A stretch of DNA of 64,000 bases from Scalesia atractyloides. Taxonomy: Eukaryota; Streptophyta; Magnoliopsida; Asterales; Asteraceae. Where the stretch lies: assembly GCA_947069175.1 (NCBI GenBank), contig CAMTDV010000017.1, positions 52,399,137-52,463,136 of the forward strand. Reading direction: 5' to 3'. Under the pieces are notes generated by a model. It was not told the DNA's origin. It searched no databases and saw only the letters and a program-made list of their open reading frames with translations. Below are positions 11,002 through 22,362 of the stretch, one piece after another. How positions within the stretch are numbered: position 1 is the stretch's first letter; each line of letters starts with the position of its first letter. A program made the translations under genes and the position numbers.

Positions 11002-11539
11002 CATATCGTAGAGTTATCTAAACCACTTCAAACAAAATACAAGACATGACATATTTTATACAAGACATGACATAGTTTATATAAGGCATGACATATTTTG
11101 GTTATTAAGTTAACCGTGCATCATTTCTTTTAAATTATTTTATTTTCATAATGATTTCATAAAAGAAACATTTTTATGATTCATGGCTACTTTTGTAATA
11201 GTTAAACATTTATTTTAACATTCAAAGCCACGAATCTTCATCACAAACCTATGTTACTCACATGCATTTTAATGCCGATGTTTTATTTTCACATATATTT
11301 CAGGCGCTAATGTGTGGTGATATTAAGCTTGCTACTCATAGGACGGACTCGAGCCTTAGTTAACTTCAAACTTGAAAGGCAATTGTTGTGTTTAGTTTGT
11401 TTTTATTCCAAGACAATGTAATTTAACAATTCAATAATACAAAACTTATTGGACCATCTGTTGTGAAACAAAATTTCTGTGACATGACTCCTCGACGTTT
11501 CCGCCGCGTTTTGTTGTTTTACGCGGTCGGGGTGTTACA

Positions 11540-12077
11540 GAAAGATTGGTATCAGAGCTCATGGTTATAGGGAATTAGGTTATTAGTAATTCTTTTGACC
11601 TAGACTATAACCTTCCTAGGACCCTAACACGAGTTATCTTGCGTTTAGATTCTTAATACAATACCATCAGCTGTCCTTAGGTGATTACCAAAAACAATGC
11701 AAAAGTCACAAATTCTTTCCAAAACTTTTACAAGAAAACATCTATCCTAAGATGAGTCAGTTTTGGCTTCAAGCCTTTGATGTTTTCAAAATCTTGTCAA
11801 AGTTTGGGTTTTAATAAAGTGAACACGTGCAATCTAGAAGGGTGGATCACTCGTACCTGGGAACTCTTGGGGTGAGTGTCCACTTATAGGCGAAAGCATG
11901 TCTTCACGATACATTATAAAGACCCATTTACTTTGATTAGTCACTGTGTCGTTTGTTTGTTTTAAGAAAGGAACAAATGATCACAATCCTTATGTTTCGC
12001 CGATATTTTTAACATTTCTTTTTGACAATCCAATATCATCCCACTCGTCTTCTCTCATATTTTTCCCTTCTTTTAGA
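11540..12077 (+). other. A leader with probable intron (11872-12076)
   Basis: Untranslated leader between the LTR and the gag ATG. A consensus donor TTGGG|GTGAGT at 11872 and an acceptor CCCTTCTTTTAG ending 12076 flank 205 bp. The acceptor stands one base before the gag ATG. Splicing is inferred. Confidence 0.5.
11548..11559 (+). other. Primer-binding site of A
   Basis: TGGTATCAGAGC, complementary to the 3' end of plant initiator-Met tRNA, eight bases after the LTR end. It primes minus-strand DNA synthesis. Confidence 0.92.
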
Positions 12078-13170
12078 ATGCCTCCACGTCAAAACGCTGC
12101 TCAGGACGCCGAAATGGCGGCTATGATTGCTCAGCAGATAGCTGTTGTGCTACCAAATCTTGTGACTCAAATAAACCAAGACAACAATAACAACAAAAAT
12201 ACATTTGCTCAGTGCAACTTTAAAAAATTTAACTCCGCTAAACCACTGAAGTTTAGTGGTTCAGAAGGAGCAACTGGGTTCCTACAGTGATTTGAGAGTC
12301 TTGAGAGTACATTCCACCATGTCCAGTGTCCGAATGAGCGCAAAGTAGAATTTGTTTCGAGCGTTTTCCAAAAGAGGACGCTCACGTGGTGGACCGGAGT
12401 GATGAGAGATAGGGGTGCTGATGTTGCTATGGCTCAGACGTGGGAAGAACTTCGAGCTCTTATGATGAAGGAGTTATGCCTACGTCACGAGCAAAGGGCA
12501 CTTGAGGACGAATTCCATGACCTGTAACAGGATAGTTGAGAACATCGTGCCTACACTGATCGTTACGAGGAGTTGAGTTTTTTGTGTCCTACCATGGTTA
12601 CGCCTTTGTATTAGGCAATTGAAAAATACATCGATGGCCTGCCTGACCCCGTTCAGGACATTGTTACTGGTAGCTACCCTACCACTGTTCGACAGGCCAT
12701 TGAGTTAGCAGCTACCCTGACTGACTCGCAAGTAAAAAAGGGTAAACTCCACCGCAAGGGTGACAAAAAGCCATCTACCAAGACAACACAAGAAAAACGG
12801 AAGGGAAACAAGGTAGAAACCTCCAAGAAGTCTAGGAAGCGTAAGGCTTCGAAAAATTTCATTGTTGTTATCCAGCCTAACCAAGCTGCTCCTAACCAGC
12901 CAGCACAACCTCCCGCCAAGAAACAATATGCTGGTACTGCACCTCTGTGTAACAAGTGCAATAGTCATCACCAACCCTTACCGTGCCGTCATTGTACTAA
13001 CTGTGGATGATCTGGCCATTTGGCCAATGGTTGTCGCTCTACTCCTACCCCAAATCAAGCAGTTCAAAACCTTGCTCAATAGCAAACAAATCCTGCACGA
13101 CCCCATTATCCACCTAGGTCTTGCTATGGTGATCTTACTAACTACATAAATAACTGCCCGAAGTTAGCTA
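12078..13170 (+). pseudogene. A gag (degenerate)
   Basis: Start MPPRQNAAQDAEMAAMIAQQ at 12078, the usual kind of N-terminus for Tekay Gag. The capsid follows: FSGSEGATGFLQ, FESLESTFHHVQCPNERKV and LTWWTGVMRDRGAD. A linker of Lys/Pro-rich sequence leads to a zinc-knuckle region near 12950-13035 (CNKCNSHHQPLPCRHCTNCG, then GHLANGC). In-frame stops lie at 12288 (Trp expected), 12525, 12538, 12612, 13008 and 13080. All can arise from TGG, CAA, CAG or CGA by one C-to-T or G-to-A change. It would encode capsid and nucleocapsid. Confidence 0.85.
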
Positions 13171-13731
13171 ATGCAAACCCAACTCGTGGTTGAGCATTCA
13201 ATATTAATGCTAACGAGGCTCACGTTCCTTGTTAACAATCATCCTGCTTCTATTCCTTTCGATTCGGGTGTCGATAGAAGTTTTGTATCCCTAGCTTTTA
13301 AACCTTTTCTTTCAATGCCTAGAACCAAACTAGGAAAGCCCTTGACAGTAGAAATAGCTAGTGGTGAACCTCCAGTACTCGATTCAGTCATTCGTAGTTG
13401 CCAGTTAAACCTCAATAACCATCTTTTTCCTATTGACCTCATGCCAATGCAACTTGGGAGTTTTGACGTCATAGTAGGAATGAACTGGTTAACTAATAAG
13501 CACCATGCTGAGGTGATCTGTTCTGATAAGATCGTTCGTGTGCCTCTCTCGTCTGGTGAAATTTTAGAGGTTCGTGGAGAAAAACCTACTAGTAGCCTTA
13601 AACTCATGACATGTACCCAAGCCCAAAAAATACCTACAAAAGAATTATGTAGCCTTTTTAGAACATATCGTAGAGGAGAAAGGCAAGGGCAAGACTGTTC
13701 GAGACATGCCTATTATTCGGTATTATCCTGA
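13171..13731 (+). pseudogene. A pol: aspartic protease
   Basis: Open frame of 186 codons with LVNNHPASIPFDSGVDRSF (active site DSG at about 13264) and the downstream SFDVIVGMNWL segment, both typical of gypsy retropepsins. The Ala after DSG is Val. A stop at 13191 separates it from Gag in another frame, so the Gag-Pol continuity is broken. It would cleave Gag-Pol in the particle. The last residues are out of frame with the RT ORF, which starts at 13706. Confidence 0.85.
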
Positions 13732-15330
13732 GGTGTTTCCTGAAGAGCTACCGTGTTTACCCCCAGCACGTCAAGTTGAATTTCGTATAGACCTTGTACC
13801 TGGTGCCAACCCTATAGCCAAATCGCCTTACCGTCTTGCACCGTCCGAGATGCAAGATTTATCGAAACAACTCAAGGAGTTATCAGACAAAGGATTTACT
13901 CGTCCCAACTTTTCACCATGGGGCACTCTTGTCCTATTTATGAAAAAAGATGGATCCTTCTGTATATGTATCGATTATCATGAGCTCAAAAAACTCACAA
14001 TAAAAAAACGATATCCCCTACCTCGCATTGATGATCTCTTTGATTAGCTACAAGGTGCTTCCTGCTTTTCAAAGATCGATCTGCGTTCTGGGTATCATCA
14101 ACTTCGTGTACTTGAAGAAGATATTCCCAAGACTGCTTTTCGCACTCGATACGGCCACTATGAGTTCACTGTCATGCATTTTGGTTTGACTAATGCTCCT
14201 GCCGTCTTCATGGACTTATTGAATAGGGTTTGTAAACCTTATTTAGACAAGTTCATCATTGTTTCATTGATGACATCTTGACCTATTCAAAGTCTCAAAC
14301 CGATCACGAACAACATCTCCGTTTAACAATAGACCTTCTAAAGAAAGACCAAATTTAGGCCAAATTCTCCAAGTGTGAATTTTGGCTAAAGGAAGTTCAA
14401 TTCTTGGGACACACTGTCGACGAACAAGGTATACATGAAGATCCCGCCAAAATCATGGGATTGGATTACACCTACTACTCCTACCGAAGTTCGTTCATTT
14501 CTCGGTCTAGCTGGCTATTACTGTTATTTTATCGCAAACTTCTCTAAGACTGTAGTTCCCCTCACTGATTTAACTCAAAAAAATAAACTTTTTGAGTGGG
14601 GACCCAAACAAGAAGAAGCTTTCCAGACCTTGAAACAAAAACTTTGTGATGCTCCTATTTTGTCCTTACCTAATGGCAACGACGACTTTGTCGTATATTG
14701 TGATGCATCGAACTTAGGCCTTGGTTGTGTCCTCATGAAAAGAGACAAAGTCATAGCCTATGCATTAAGAAAGTTGAAGATCCATGAAAAGAACTACACA
14801 ACTCATGATCTTGAGTTAGGTGCTGTTGTTTTCGCACTCAAAATTTGGAGACACTACATTTATGGTACAAAATGTGTGGTTTTCACAGACCACAAAAGTC
14901 TTTAACACATTTTTAATCAGAAAGACTTGAACATGAGATAACAAAGTTGGGTTGAACTTCTAAACGACTACGACTGCGAGATTCGCTACCATCCTAATAA
15001 GGCGAATGTCGTAGCTGGTGATCTTAGTCGTAAAGAACGTGTCAAACTACATTGTCTTCAAGTTCAATCGGACATCCAGACACACATTTTTGAAGCTCAA
15101 CGTACTTGTGTTACACAAGGCATGATAGGTAATGAATTACCACATCATCTTGAGCTTCAACTTGAAAGAAAAGACAGTGGGTTATTTTATTACATGAACC
15201 GTTTATGGAATCCAAGTCAAGACAATCTTCGCACCTTATTTATGGACTAAGCTTACAAGTCTCATTATTCGGTCCATCCTCGTGCAGACAAAATGTACAA
15301 GGATCTTAGTGCCCAGTTTTGGTGGCCGGG
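13706..15330 (+). pseudogene. A pol: RT, RNase H and start of integrase
   Basis: RT begins with YPEVFPEELPCLPPARQVEF and KSPYRLAPSEM; the stop at 14045 sits where Gln is expected (FD*LQGAS). IDLRSGYHQLRV and AFRTRYGHYEF follow. The FIDDIL catalytic motif is intact at 14263-14280 but one frame off, after a one-base loss. RNase H (14435-14905) shows YCDASNLGLG, LELGAVVFALK and FTDHKSL, then stops at 14903 and 14939. The integrase zinc-binding start (VHPRADKMYKDL...FWWPG) ends at 15330, where B is inserted. Confidence 0.88.
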
Positions 15331-17717
15331 TGTCACACCCCAACCGATGGCGGAAACATCAGGATGAGACGAACAAATTGCTCAAAACGTCATAACACTG
15401 CTTTGCGACAATATTTAATAATGCAAAATTTCATTGATACTAAATGGGAAATACATTGTTTCGAGAATAAAATTACAACAAGTTCCATATAATAAATTCA
15501 ACATAAACGAAGTACATAATCCAAAATTGGGCGTGTATCTAATCCACCCTAATTGTGTTTCTTCCATGTCATCAACTTAATTTCCTGCAATATGTATTAA
15601 AATAATATAATCAACAAAACTATTGGCGAGCATACAAGTTTGATACATAGCATAAATAAGAATAATTTCGTCTCATAGCCAACATGGCAACTTGTACATA
15701 AATGGTGTTTGCATACTAAAACATGTATAAATATATGTCAAACCAAAGTCTAACGCAATTGTGATTACCCAACATTGTCATAAAACGGGTGTTTAATAGT
15801 GTACTTAACAATACCACAAGCATACGGGCGGGCGTTACTCCTATAGCGCTATATTTGTTAAGGTTGGCTAGCAAAGTTAATGAGCATATATCACAAGTTC
15901 TAACATAGAATGCATTAATCGAGTATATAAACAAGTATCATGTTATAACGGATAGAGTAATTTGTAAACTAGTTTCATGGCTTTTGTACATGTTGCACCC
16001 GAAATATTAAAATGGAATACGGGATCGAGTATACTCACAGTTTTGCAAGCCAAATCTGACTTGAATCCCGAGAGTGTGGTAGGTTGATTATCTTGGAGCA
16101 CCTTGTCCTTCTACAAAAAGTAACAAAGGCGTATGACTATTGGGAGTTAACGGGAGATTATGGATTTGAAGTTTAAATAACGTAAAAATAGTATTATGAA
16201 AGTAATCATCTTGTACTCATGACACTTGTTCTTGAAACTATAGAAACCGCAAGGGTTTGGTGTGTTTTCATGGATTCAAAGACCCATTAGAATCGTAACA
16301 AGTGTATGGTCTTTAGATGATGTAACTAGTTTCTTAACAAGTAACTATGAAGTTATTATTAAGTCTTTGTCAGATATATGTATACATATATAATATACTT
16401 ATTTTAGGTACTTTAAATCATGAATCAAGCATAAGGTAGGAGATCAAAGTCTCCATTTAGGCACCTCTGGTGTCATGGATATCATGTAGGAGGTAGGAAG
16501 AACAAGCTTCCATTTAGGTACCTCTAATGTTCACCACTACACTTGTGTTATAAACACAAGGAGGGTCAAGAACTAGGTAATAACAACAACTAATCTAATG
16601 TAAAACATCAAGTAGTGTGTGGATTCAAGATGGGTTGCTAAGGCTAGACCATCTTCACACATGCACAAGTTGAACTTGGACATTACTTGTGGGTGTAAAC
16701 CCAAGTTGAAAACAGAAAGTTTGTGAGGTTTCACCTCTTGTTTGACATGTCTCAATAAAGCCTAACCAACCACTAATAGTGTTGTAAGCATTCAGACATA
16801 GGTTTAAGATGAGATAACTCAAGTTTGAACAAGTTTAACAAAATTTAGAATCAAAACAGAAAGTTTAGTACACTTTGGAGCCATTGTGGTGAAGTTCCAG
16901 GTATGGATTCTCCAAGGAGAACCCATGGAATCATACCCAAGGTTGTTCCAAGTGGTTTGAAAGAAGAATGAATGAAAAAGATGAAGTATAAGTGAGGTTA
17001 TGCTCACTTTTGCAACTTCAGTGAATTGCCTTGCTACCGATTTCTCAGCTAGATTTAGAGTGTTTGATAGAGAGATTAGAGTGTTTGCAAAGTGGAGGAA
17101 GTGTGGAGGAGGCTTAGGTTTTATAGGAAGTGACTAGGGTTTGGTTTGGTGAGTAATTAATGAATAAAGCACAATCCTACAAATACCAAATTGCCCAATC
17201 CATTACCAGAACTAAACTTTCTGCGGATTTTGCCCTCTGGCAGGGGGCGAGAGGGAAAGGCTTTGGCGGTCGCGGGGTGCCAGAGGGAAAAATCCTTAAA
17301 CTTTGTTGATTTTTGACAATTTTAGCCCCTGAAGTTTGTATTTTGATTGTTTTAAGGTGTTTTAAGTATAAAAGGCATAGTATAAGGGTTATTTATGTAA
17401 TGTAAGCATAATAATGAGTGTTAACAAATATGATCAAGTATATGAATCACGAATAAGTATTGTGTATGTCTAAATGATGTAAAATTCATGTACGTCACAA
17501 TCGTATCAAGTGTTTATGCGCATCATGGTCTAAGTAGCATATATGTAGAATATAAATGAGTTGATATGATAAAATAAAACACGTGTTTCATTATGATTCA
17601 AGTCTCGAAATATCGATTACAATAGAAAGGCGAGTACAACGATTACAAAGTTTCCTGAAATAGAATTACAACATGAACTTTCTTAATATAGAAAGTTTGA
17701 AATAGCAGGGCGTTACA
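15331..17717 (-). repeat. B 3' LTR
   Basis: 2387 bp, TGTCACACCCC to GCGTTACA on the plus strand, matching 26624-29016. TATA box on the minus strand at 17119-17125 (TATAAAA). Intron-like sites on the minus strand run from donor CT|GTGAGTATAC at 16038 to acceptor ATATTGCAG at 15585. Confidence 0.95.
17233..17287 (-). other. GC-rich hairpin in B 3' LTR
   Basis: Perfect 10-bp arms CCCTCTGGCA (17233-17242) and TGCCAGAGGG (17278-17287) around a GC-rich 35-base loop, about 110 bp upstream of the LTR TATA box. In the other LTR, near 28530-28585, the arms carry mismatches. Confidence 0.6.
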
Positions 17718-17753
17718 GTCTCCCCTCCTTTAGGAAATTTCGTCCCGAAATTT
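17718..17753 (-). other. B polypurine tract and adjacent inverted repeat
   Basis: On the minus strand an A/G run, AAAGGAGGGGAGAC (17718-17731), abuts the 3' LTR and primes plus-strand synthesis. Next to it AAATTTCGTCCCGAAATTT (17735-17753, plus strand) is an inverted repeat found at the same place in A, G and J. Confidence 0.85.
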
Positions 17754-17789
17754 AGGAAGATGTAATGAATAGATGCGGATACTTGGTCT

Positions 17790-18981
17790 TCATATCACTC
17801 TCGAGTTCCCAAGTAAATTCAGCGCCACGTTTACCTTCCATCGAACCTTGACGATAGGAATCCGACTGCGCCTCAATTGCTTGACTCCTCGGTCCATGAT
17901 TTCGACTGGTTTCTCCACGAAATGTAGGGTTTCGTTGATTTGAAGATCTTCGAGTGGAACTTGAAGTCCTTCTTCAACTAGATACTTTTTGAGGTTTGAA
18001 ACATGAAAGACAGGATGAACGTTGTTGAGTTCTTCAGGCAGGTTTAGTCGATACGCAACCTTGCCTATCCTTTCGAGAATTTTGAAAGGACCTACGTAGC
18101 GAGGTACTAGTTTACCTTTCTTGCCAAAACAAACTATACCCTTCCAAGAGGATACCTTGAGGAGTACTTGATCACCAACGTTGAATTCTAAAGGTTTGCG
18201 TCTTTTATCAGCGTAGCTCTTTTGGCGGCTTCGAGCTTTGAGTAGGTTATCACGTATTTGCAAGATCTTGTCCGTTGTTTCTTGTATGAGTTCGGGACCA
18301 GTGAGTTGAGCTTCACCAATCTCGTGCCAACAGATAGGTGATCGACATTTTTGACCATATAATGCTTCAAATGCAGCCATTTGAATACTGGCGTGATAAC
18401 TGTTGTTGTATGAGAATTCTACCAACGGTAAATGTGAGTCCCAATTGCCACCAAAATCGATTATGCATGAATGAAGCATATTCTTTAGAGTTTGAATGGT
18501 ACGCTCGTTTTAACTGTCAGATTGAGGATGAAATGGCGGTACCAAGATTTAGACGAGTACCAAGGGCGGTTTGAAACGTTTGCCAAAGGCGGGAGGTGAA
18601 ACGAGCGTCGCGATCGGAAATGATGTCAATGGGGATACCATGATGACAAATTATCTCCTTCGTGTAGACATGAGCCAATTTCTCGACTTTGTAATCTTCA
18701 CGAATGGGGAGGAAGTGCGCGGACTTGGTCAAACGGTCAATGATGACCCAGATGCTGTCGTGACCAGAGGACGTACGAGGAAGTTTAGTAATGAAGTCCA
18801 TAGCGATACTCTCCCATTTCCAAACAGGAATCTATGGTTGTTCGAGTAAGCCAGAGGGGCGTTGATGTTCGGCTTTCACTTTAGAGCACGTGAGACATTT
18901 CGAGACGTAGAGTGCGATATCCTTCTTCATACCAGGCCACTAATAAGACGTACGCAAGTCTTTGTACATCTTGTCGGCACC
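17790..18981 (-). pseudogene. B pol: integrase catalytic core, GPY/F region and chromodomain
   Basis: Read from 18981 leftward: GADKMYKDL, the zinc-binding cysteines CLTC, then MDFITKLPRTSSGHDSIWVIIDRL (first catalytic Asp), SDRDARF (second Asp) and HPQSDS*NERTIQT (catalytic Glu, preceded by a stop at a Gln codon). After a frame change near 18500: IDFGGNWDSHLPLVEFSYNNSYH, RYVGPFKILERIGKVAYRL (GPY/F module) and a chromodomain start PVEIMDRGVKQLRRSRIPIVKVRW that loses its end by frameshift. It would insert element DNA into the genome. Confidence 0.88.
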
Positions 18982-20032
18982 CGGATTGTGATATCTGTGA
19001 CGATCCGAGCATGTAACAATATCAAAAAAGTTATCAATGAATGGAATTTTATGTTTTATTTATAAGTTTTGTATTTTTATCATGACAATTGCACATATTC
19101 AATTCTTGCACGATTCCGAGTTTTCTAACGACTTCTGGAAGTGAAATCACAAATTGTTACATAAATGTAACTAGTTTTAACACGACATACACTCCGAAAC
19201 AATGACACGAGCTTAACATACTTTAAATATCCTTTGCATAACTTAGAAATAAGTTTTGAAGGGTTTGGTATGTCAAAAACAAGTCTATTCGATCACAGGG
19301 ACTATTTACGACAAACTACGAAAGTCTGCCGATCCTCGTAGCAACAACATAAGCCTAATATACCATAAATACCCTTTACATAACTTATAAATAAGTTTTG
19401 AGGGCTTCGGTATGGCAAAATCACACTTCTGTAACTTTAGAGACTATTTTGCAAATTTCGTGAAACTATGCCTTTTTGCGTATTTTGATATCTGGAACGT
19501 GTACGGACATTCAAAAAATTTTCTAATCATTAATATATTATATGTTAGTGATTGTAATGCGAAAAATCCTTTCGTTACGCATTTACGGTCATGTACGCGT
19601 TCCTTACAATTTTCGTCGTAATTAACCAAAAATCTAATATACCATAAATACCCTTTACCAAATGAACCGACCTTTGGAATATTTTTGGACACATTTCAAG
19701 TTCCCTATACTTTAACGTCCTTATGGAGCTTAGAAATGGGGTTAACGGGTGTTAGAAGTGCCCGAAACGCGACGAAACGAGTGCAGGGACCATTTCTGCC
19801 AATTCTGAAAGTTGTGGCCAGCTAGGGGCCTTACGGATCGTAGACCTAAGCCCATATGGTCCGTCAGCCTTGCCCAGCTCACCAGAAACATGGCAACAGC
19901 TTGTTAATTCGTTCATTGACTCATCTAACGACCTTGCCACCCTTGATTCTGCATTTGACATATATGGGACACTAAGCTAACATGTGGGTGAGTCATGGGA
20001 CACTTGTCTTGATCCTATAACATCAAGAAACC

Positions 20033-20040
20033 TATAAATA
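20033..20040 (+). promoter_or_regulatory. TATA box of C
   Basis: TATAAATA, at the place corresponding to the A LTR box. Confidence 0.6.
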
Positions 20041-21665
20041 CCAATGTGTTTCCCATTTTTGAAACCTTTGATCACTCATTTTCTGCTACCAACTGAAGTT
20101 GCAACCATCTCTGGAGTTCTTCTGAGTTCCTTGATTTTTCCTTTGGTATTGTCAGTGTTCAATCATGTTTTGATTTAATTCTTCTAGTTTAATTGGATTA
20201 AAAGTCACAAAGTTTTACTTTTGTTTGACTTCCAGAATTGATCATATATTGATCAACATAAAGTCCAATTAAAACTTGCAATATGATGGTAATCAAGGTG
20301 ATTATGATCTCTATTGATCATACCTACTGATTCCTCTCATTTCTAGTCATTTTGACAGGTCTAAGTTTGGTCAAAAATGCGATAAATGCGCATTTTGTGA
20401 CGGATCTAAATTCGGGTGTCAAAATAGTTTGTTTTGATGCCGAAACTCTTTTATAAACTTATTTAGACATGTCAAAACATGTCTAAATCGTCACTCTTAT
20501 TTTAATGCTTGTTTAGAGTCGAAAGTTGAACGGTTTGACCACCGTTTTGACATTCGAATCTGACCCGTTTGGTGGATCTTCGGACCCGACCAAATACATA
20601 TTTGTGACCATAGTTATAAAGGGAGTAACCCTCTGAGGTTATACCTTATGGTCATGTATTTTGGTTAGTGATATGATAACTAGTGGTTATGATCTTCAAT
20701 AATGACCAAAATGCCCTTTTCGCAAACAAATCAACTATAAGCATATGTGACATAAATTATGACATGTATTCTGATCAAATAACGTTTTCAAACATATTTA
20801 GGCATTAAAGACTCATCATAACACATATCTAACCATCCGAATGCGTAGTTACGCAAATGACGCGTTAAAGTGGCTTAAACTACCTTAACGGGTCATAACG
20901 GGTCAAAAACACTTAAAAATCTTTCCAACTCAGAATGTTAACTTATTAAACCATGTGATATGAGTCCCAATACTCATTTGGTTTATAAGGTACCATTTTA
21001 TCCAAATCCTCCGATTTCAAGTTTCGATATTTACACTATTATCCGATTTTAGGACACGCTTGATTTCTCGGACATTTGAGCTTGTTTGATCTTTGATTCA
21101 AGGTTACAATAGCAGTCACAAGTGAGTACATAGTCCCATTTACAAATTGTTTTGGGGTGATTCATATGTGCTAAAGGTTTTCGAGTTTTCAAATACAAAT
21201 TACTATGGTTTATATAAACAAGACGATTTCGATAATGTGAACGAACTTGTTGGTGCGTTATATTCGTAACAAGAATGACATTCATTAACAATGGCCAAGC
21301 CGACCAGTAGTATGTTATGGTACCATAGGATCTGACAAACCCCGTTATCGGGCTATTCACTGGAATTTGGTGGATAGTTTGGGGTAACGACATAATCTGT
21401 TATATTAACAAAACCTTTGGTGGTTTGTTAGTCGATTTAAAGATACCCTTTGGTGGTATAGACGAGTCACACAGGTTTGAATGTATTCACGAAACGACCA
21501 ATAGTTTTCACAATTAAAACAAGGACGATTGACGAATGGTTTTATAACACGGACGATAGACGAATGGTTTTATGACACAGACGAATGACGATTGGTTTAT
21601 AACAAGAACGAATGATAACACGGATGAAATGGATGATTGGTAAGTGATTAGATAACAAGACGGTT

Positions 21666-21732
21666 TAATATAATAAAAGCATGGTGGATACGCCGCTGGT
21701 ACTTCCTATATATAAGTGCTTTTATCATATTC
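21666..21732 (+). other. Conserved hairpin in C
   Basis: Arms 21666-21681 and 21717-21732 pair over 14 of 16 positions; the 35-base loop is nearly identical to that of A, while the flanking LTR is much more diverged. Confidence 0.7.
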
Positions 21733-22362
21733 TATCCGTGGCGTTATTTAGATCACTTGGATGATTTTCAAATGATGTCATGCAACGATGTTTACAAAAT
21801 GATATAAACCGTATGAGTTTTCTTCAAGGACGATTTACTACTTGGTTTACGAAAACAAATGTTTTAGTCAAGATTCATGGCAACGAGATTTCATAAACTT
21901 TAACCAACGTGTTTTAGTTGGTTAATTATATTGCAAGATCATACACTTTTTGATACAAGGTTTTCACTACTCGACTCTAGTAGTCGAGTAAGGTAATGCA
22001 ATATGTTACATGCTATAAATCTGAGTTACTCACAAAACCTATGTACTCGCCGGCATTCTTTTATGCTGACTCGTTTTTCACATATGTTTCAGGGAATAAT
22101 GCTAGATGATACTGATGCGTGCTCATGTAGGATCGGATGTGGACTTTAGTGCCTATAAAATATGAAAGACAATAATTATGCTTGTTCGTTGTCTGTTTAA
22201 GTTTGGTTGAAAGTTCTAAAACAATATGACAATATAATCTATGTTTAATATCCAATAAAATGAAACTTCAAATGCCATGTGTTGTTGAAACAATTTGTTA
22301 ACGTGACTCCCCAAGTATTTCTGCCGCGTGTTGTTTTACGCGATTTGGGGTGTTACACGGAT

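Larger units (their letters stand above)
10119..11303 (+). other. Intron-like segment within A 5' LTR
   Basis: Donor AACAA|GTGAGTAC at 10119 and acceptor ATATATTTCAG|GC ending 11303, 1185 bp apart. The 3' LTR keeps both (31880-33067), and C keeps both (21122-22092). Splicing is inferred only from consensus and conservation. Confidence 0.35.
8504..11539 (+). repeat. A 5' LTR
   Basis: 3036 bp, TGTGACATTT to GGGGTGTTACA, matching 30243-33303 along its whole length with scattered substitutions and some indels. It holds a TATA box, a 51-bp minisatellite, a conserved hairpin and intron-like splice sites. It is related over its length to solo LTR C. Confidence 0.95.
18987..22357 (+). mobile_element. 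Solo LTR C inserted in B integrase
   Basis: 3371 bp from TGTGATATCTG to GGGGTGTTACA with exact TSD CGGAT at 18982-18986 and 22358-22362. Excising it joins ...SIHP to GADKMY of B integrase on the minus strand. It is alignable with the A LTR from end to end in the plus orientation, including TATA, hairpin and LTR end, but clearly diverged. It has no internal region, so it is the product of LTR-LTR recombination. It is the deepest layer of the nest. Confidence 0.93.

Noticed and set aside
12674..12974. Minus-strand frames across A gag and similar ones at 29611-29949, 24230-24966 and 18571-18849
   Set aside because: They are shadows of gag or pol read on the opposite strand.
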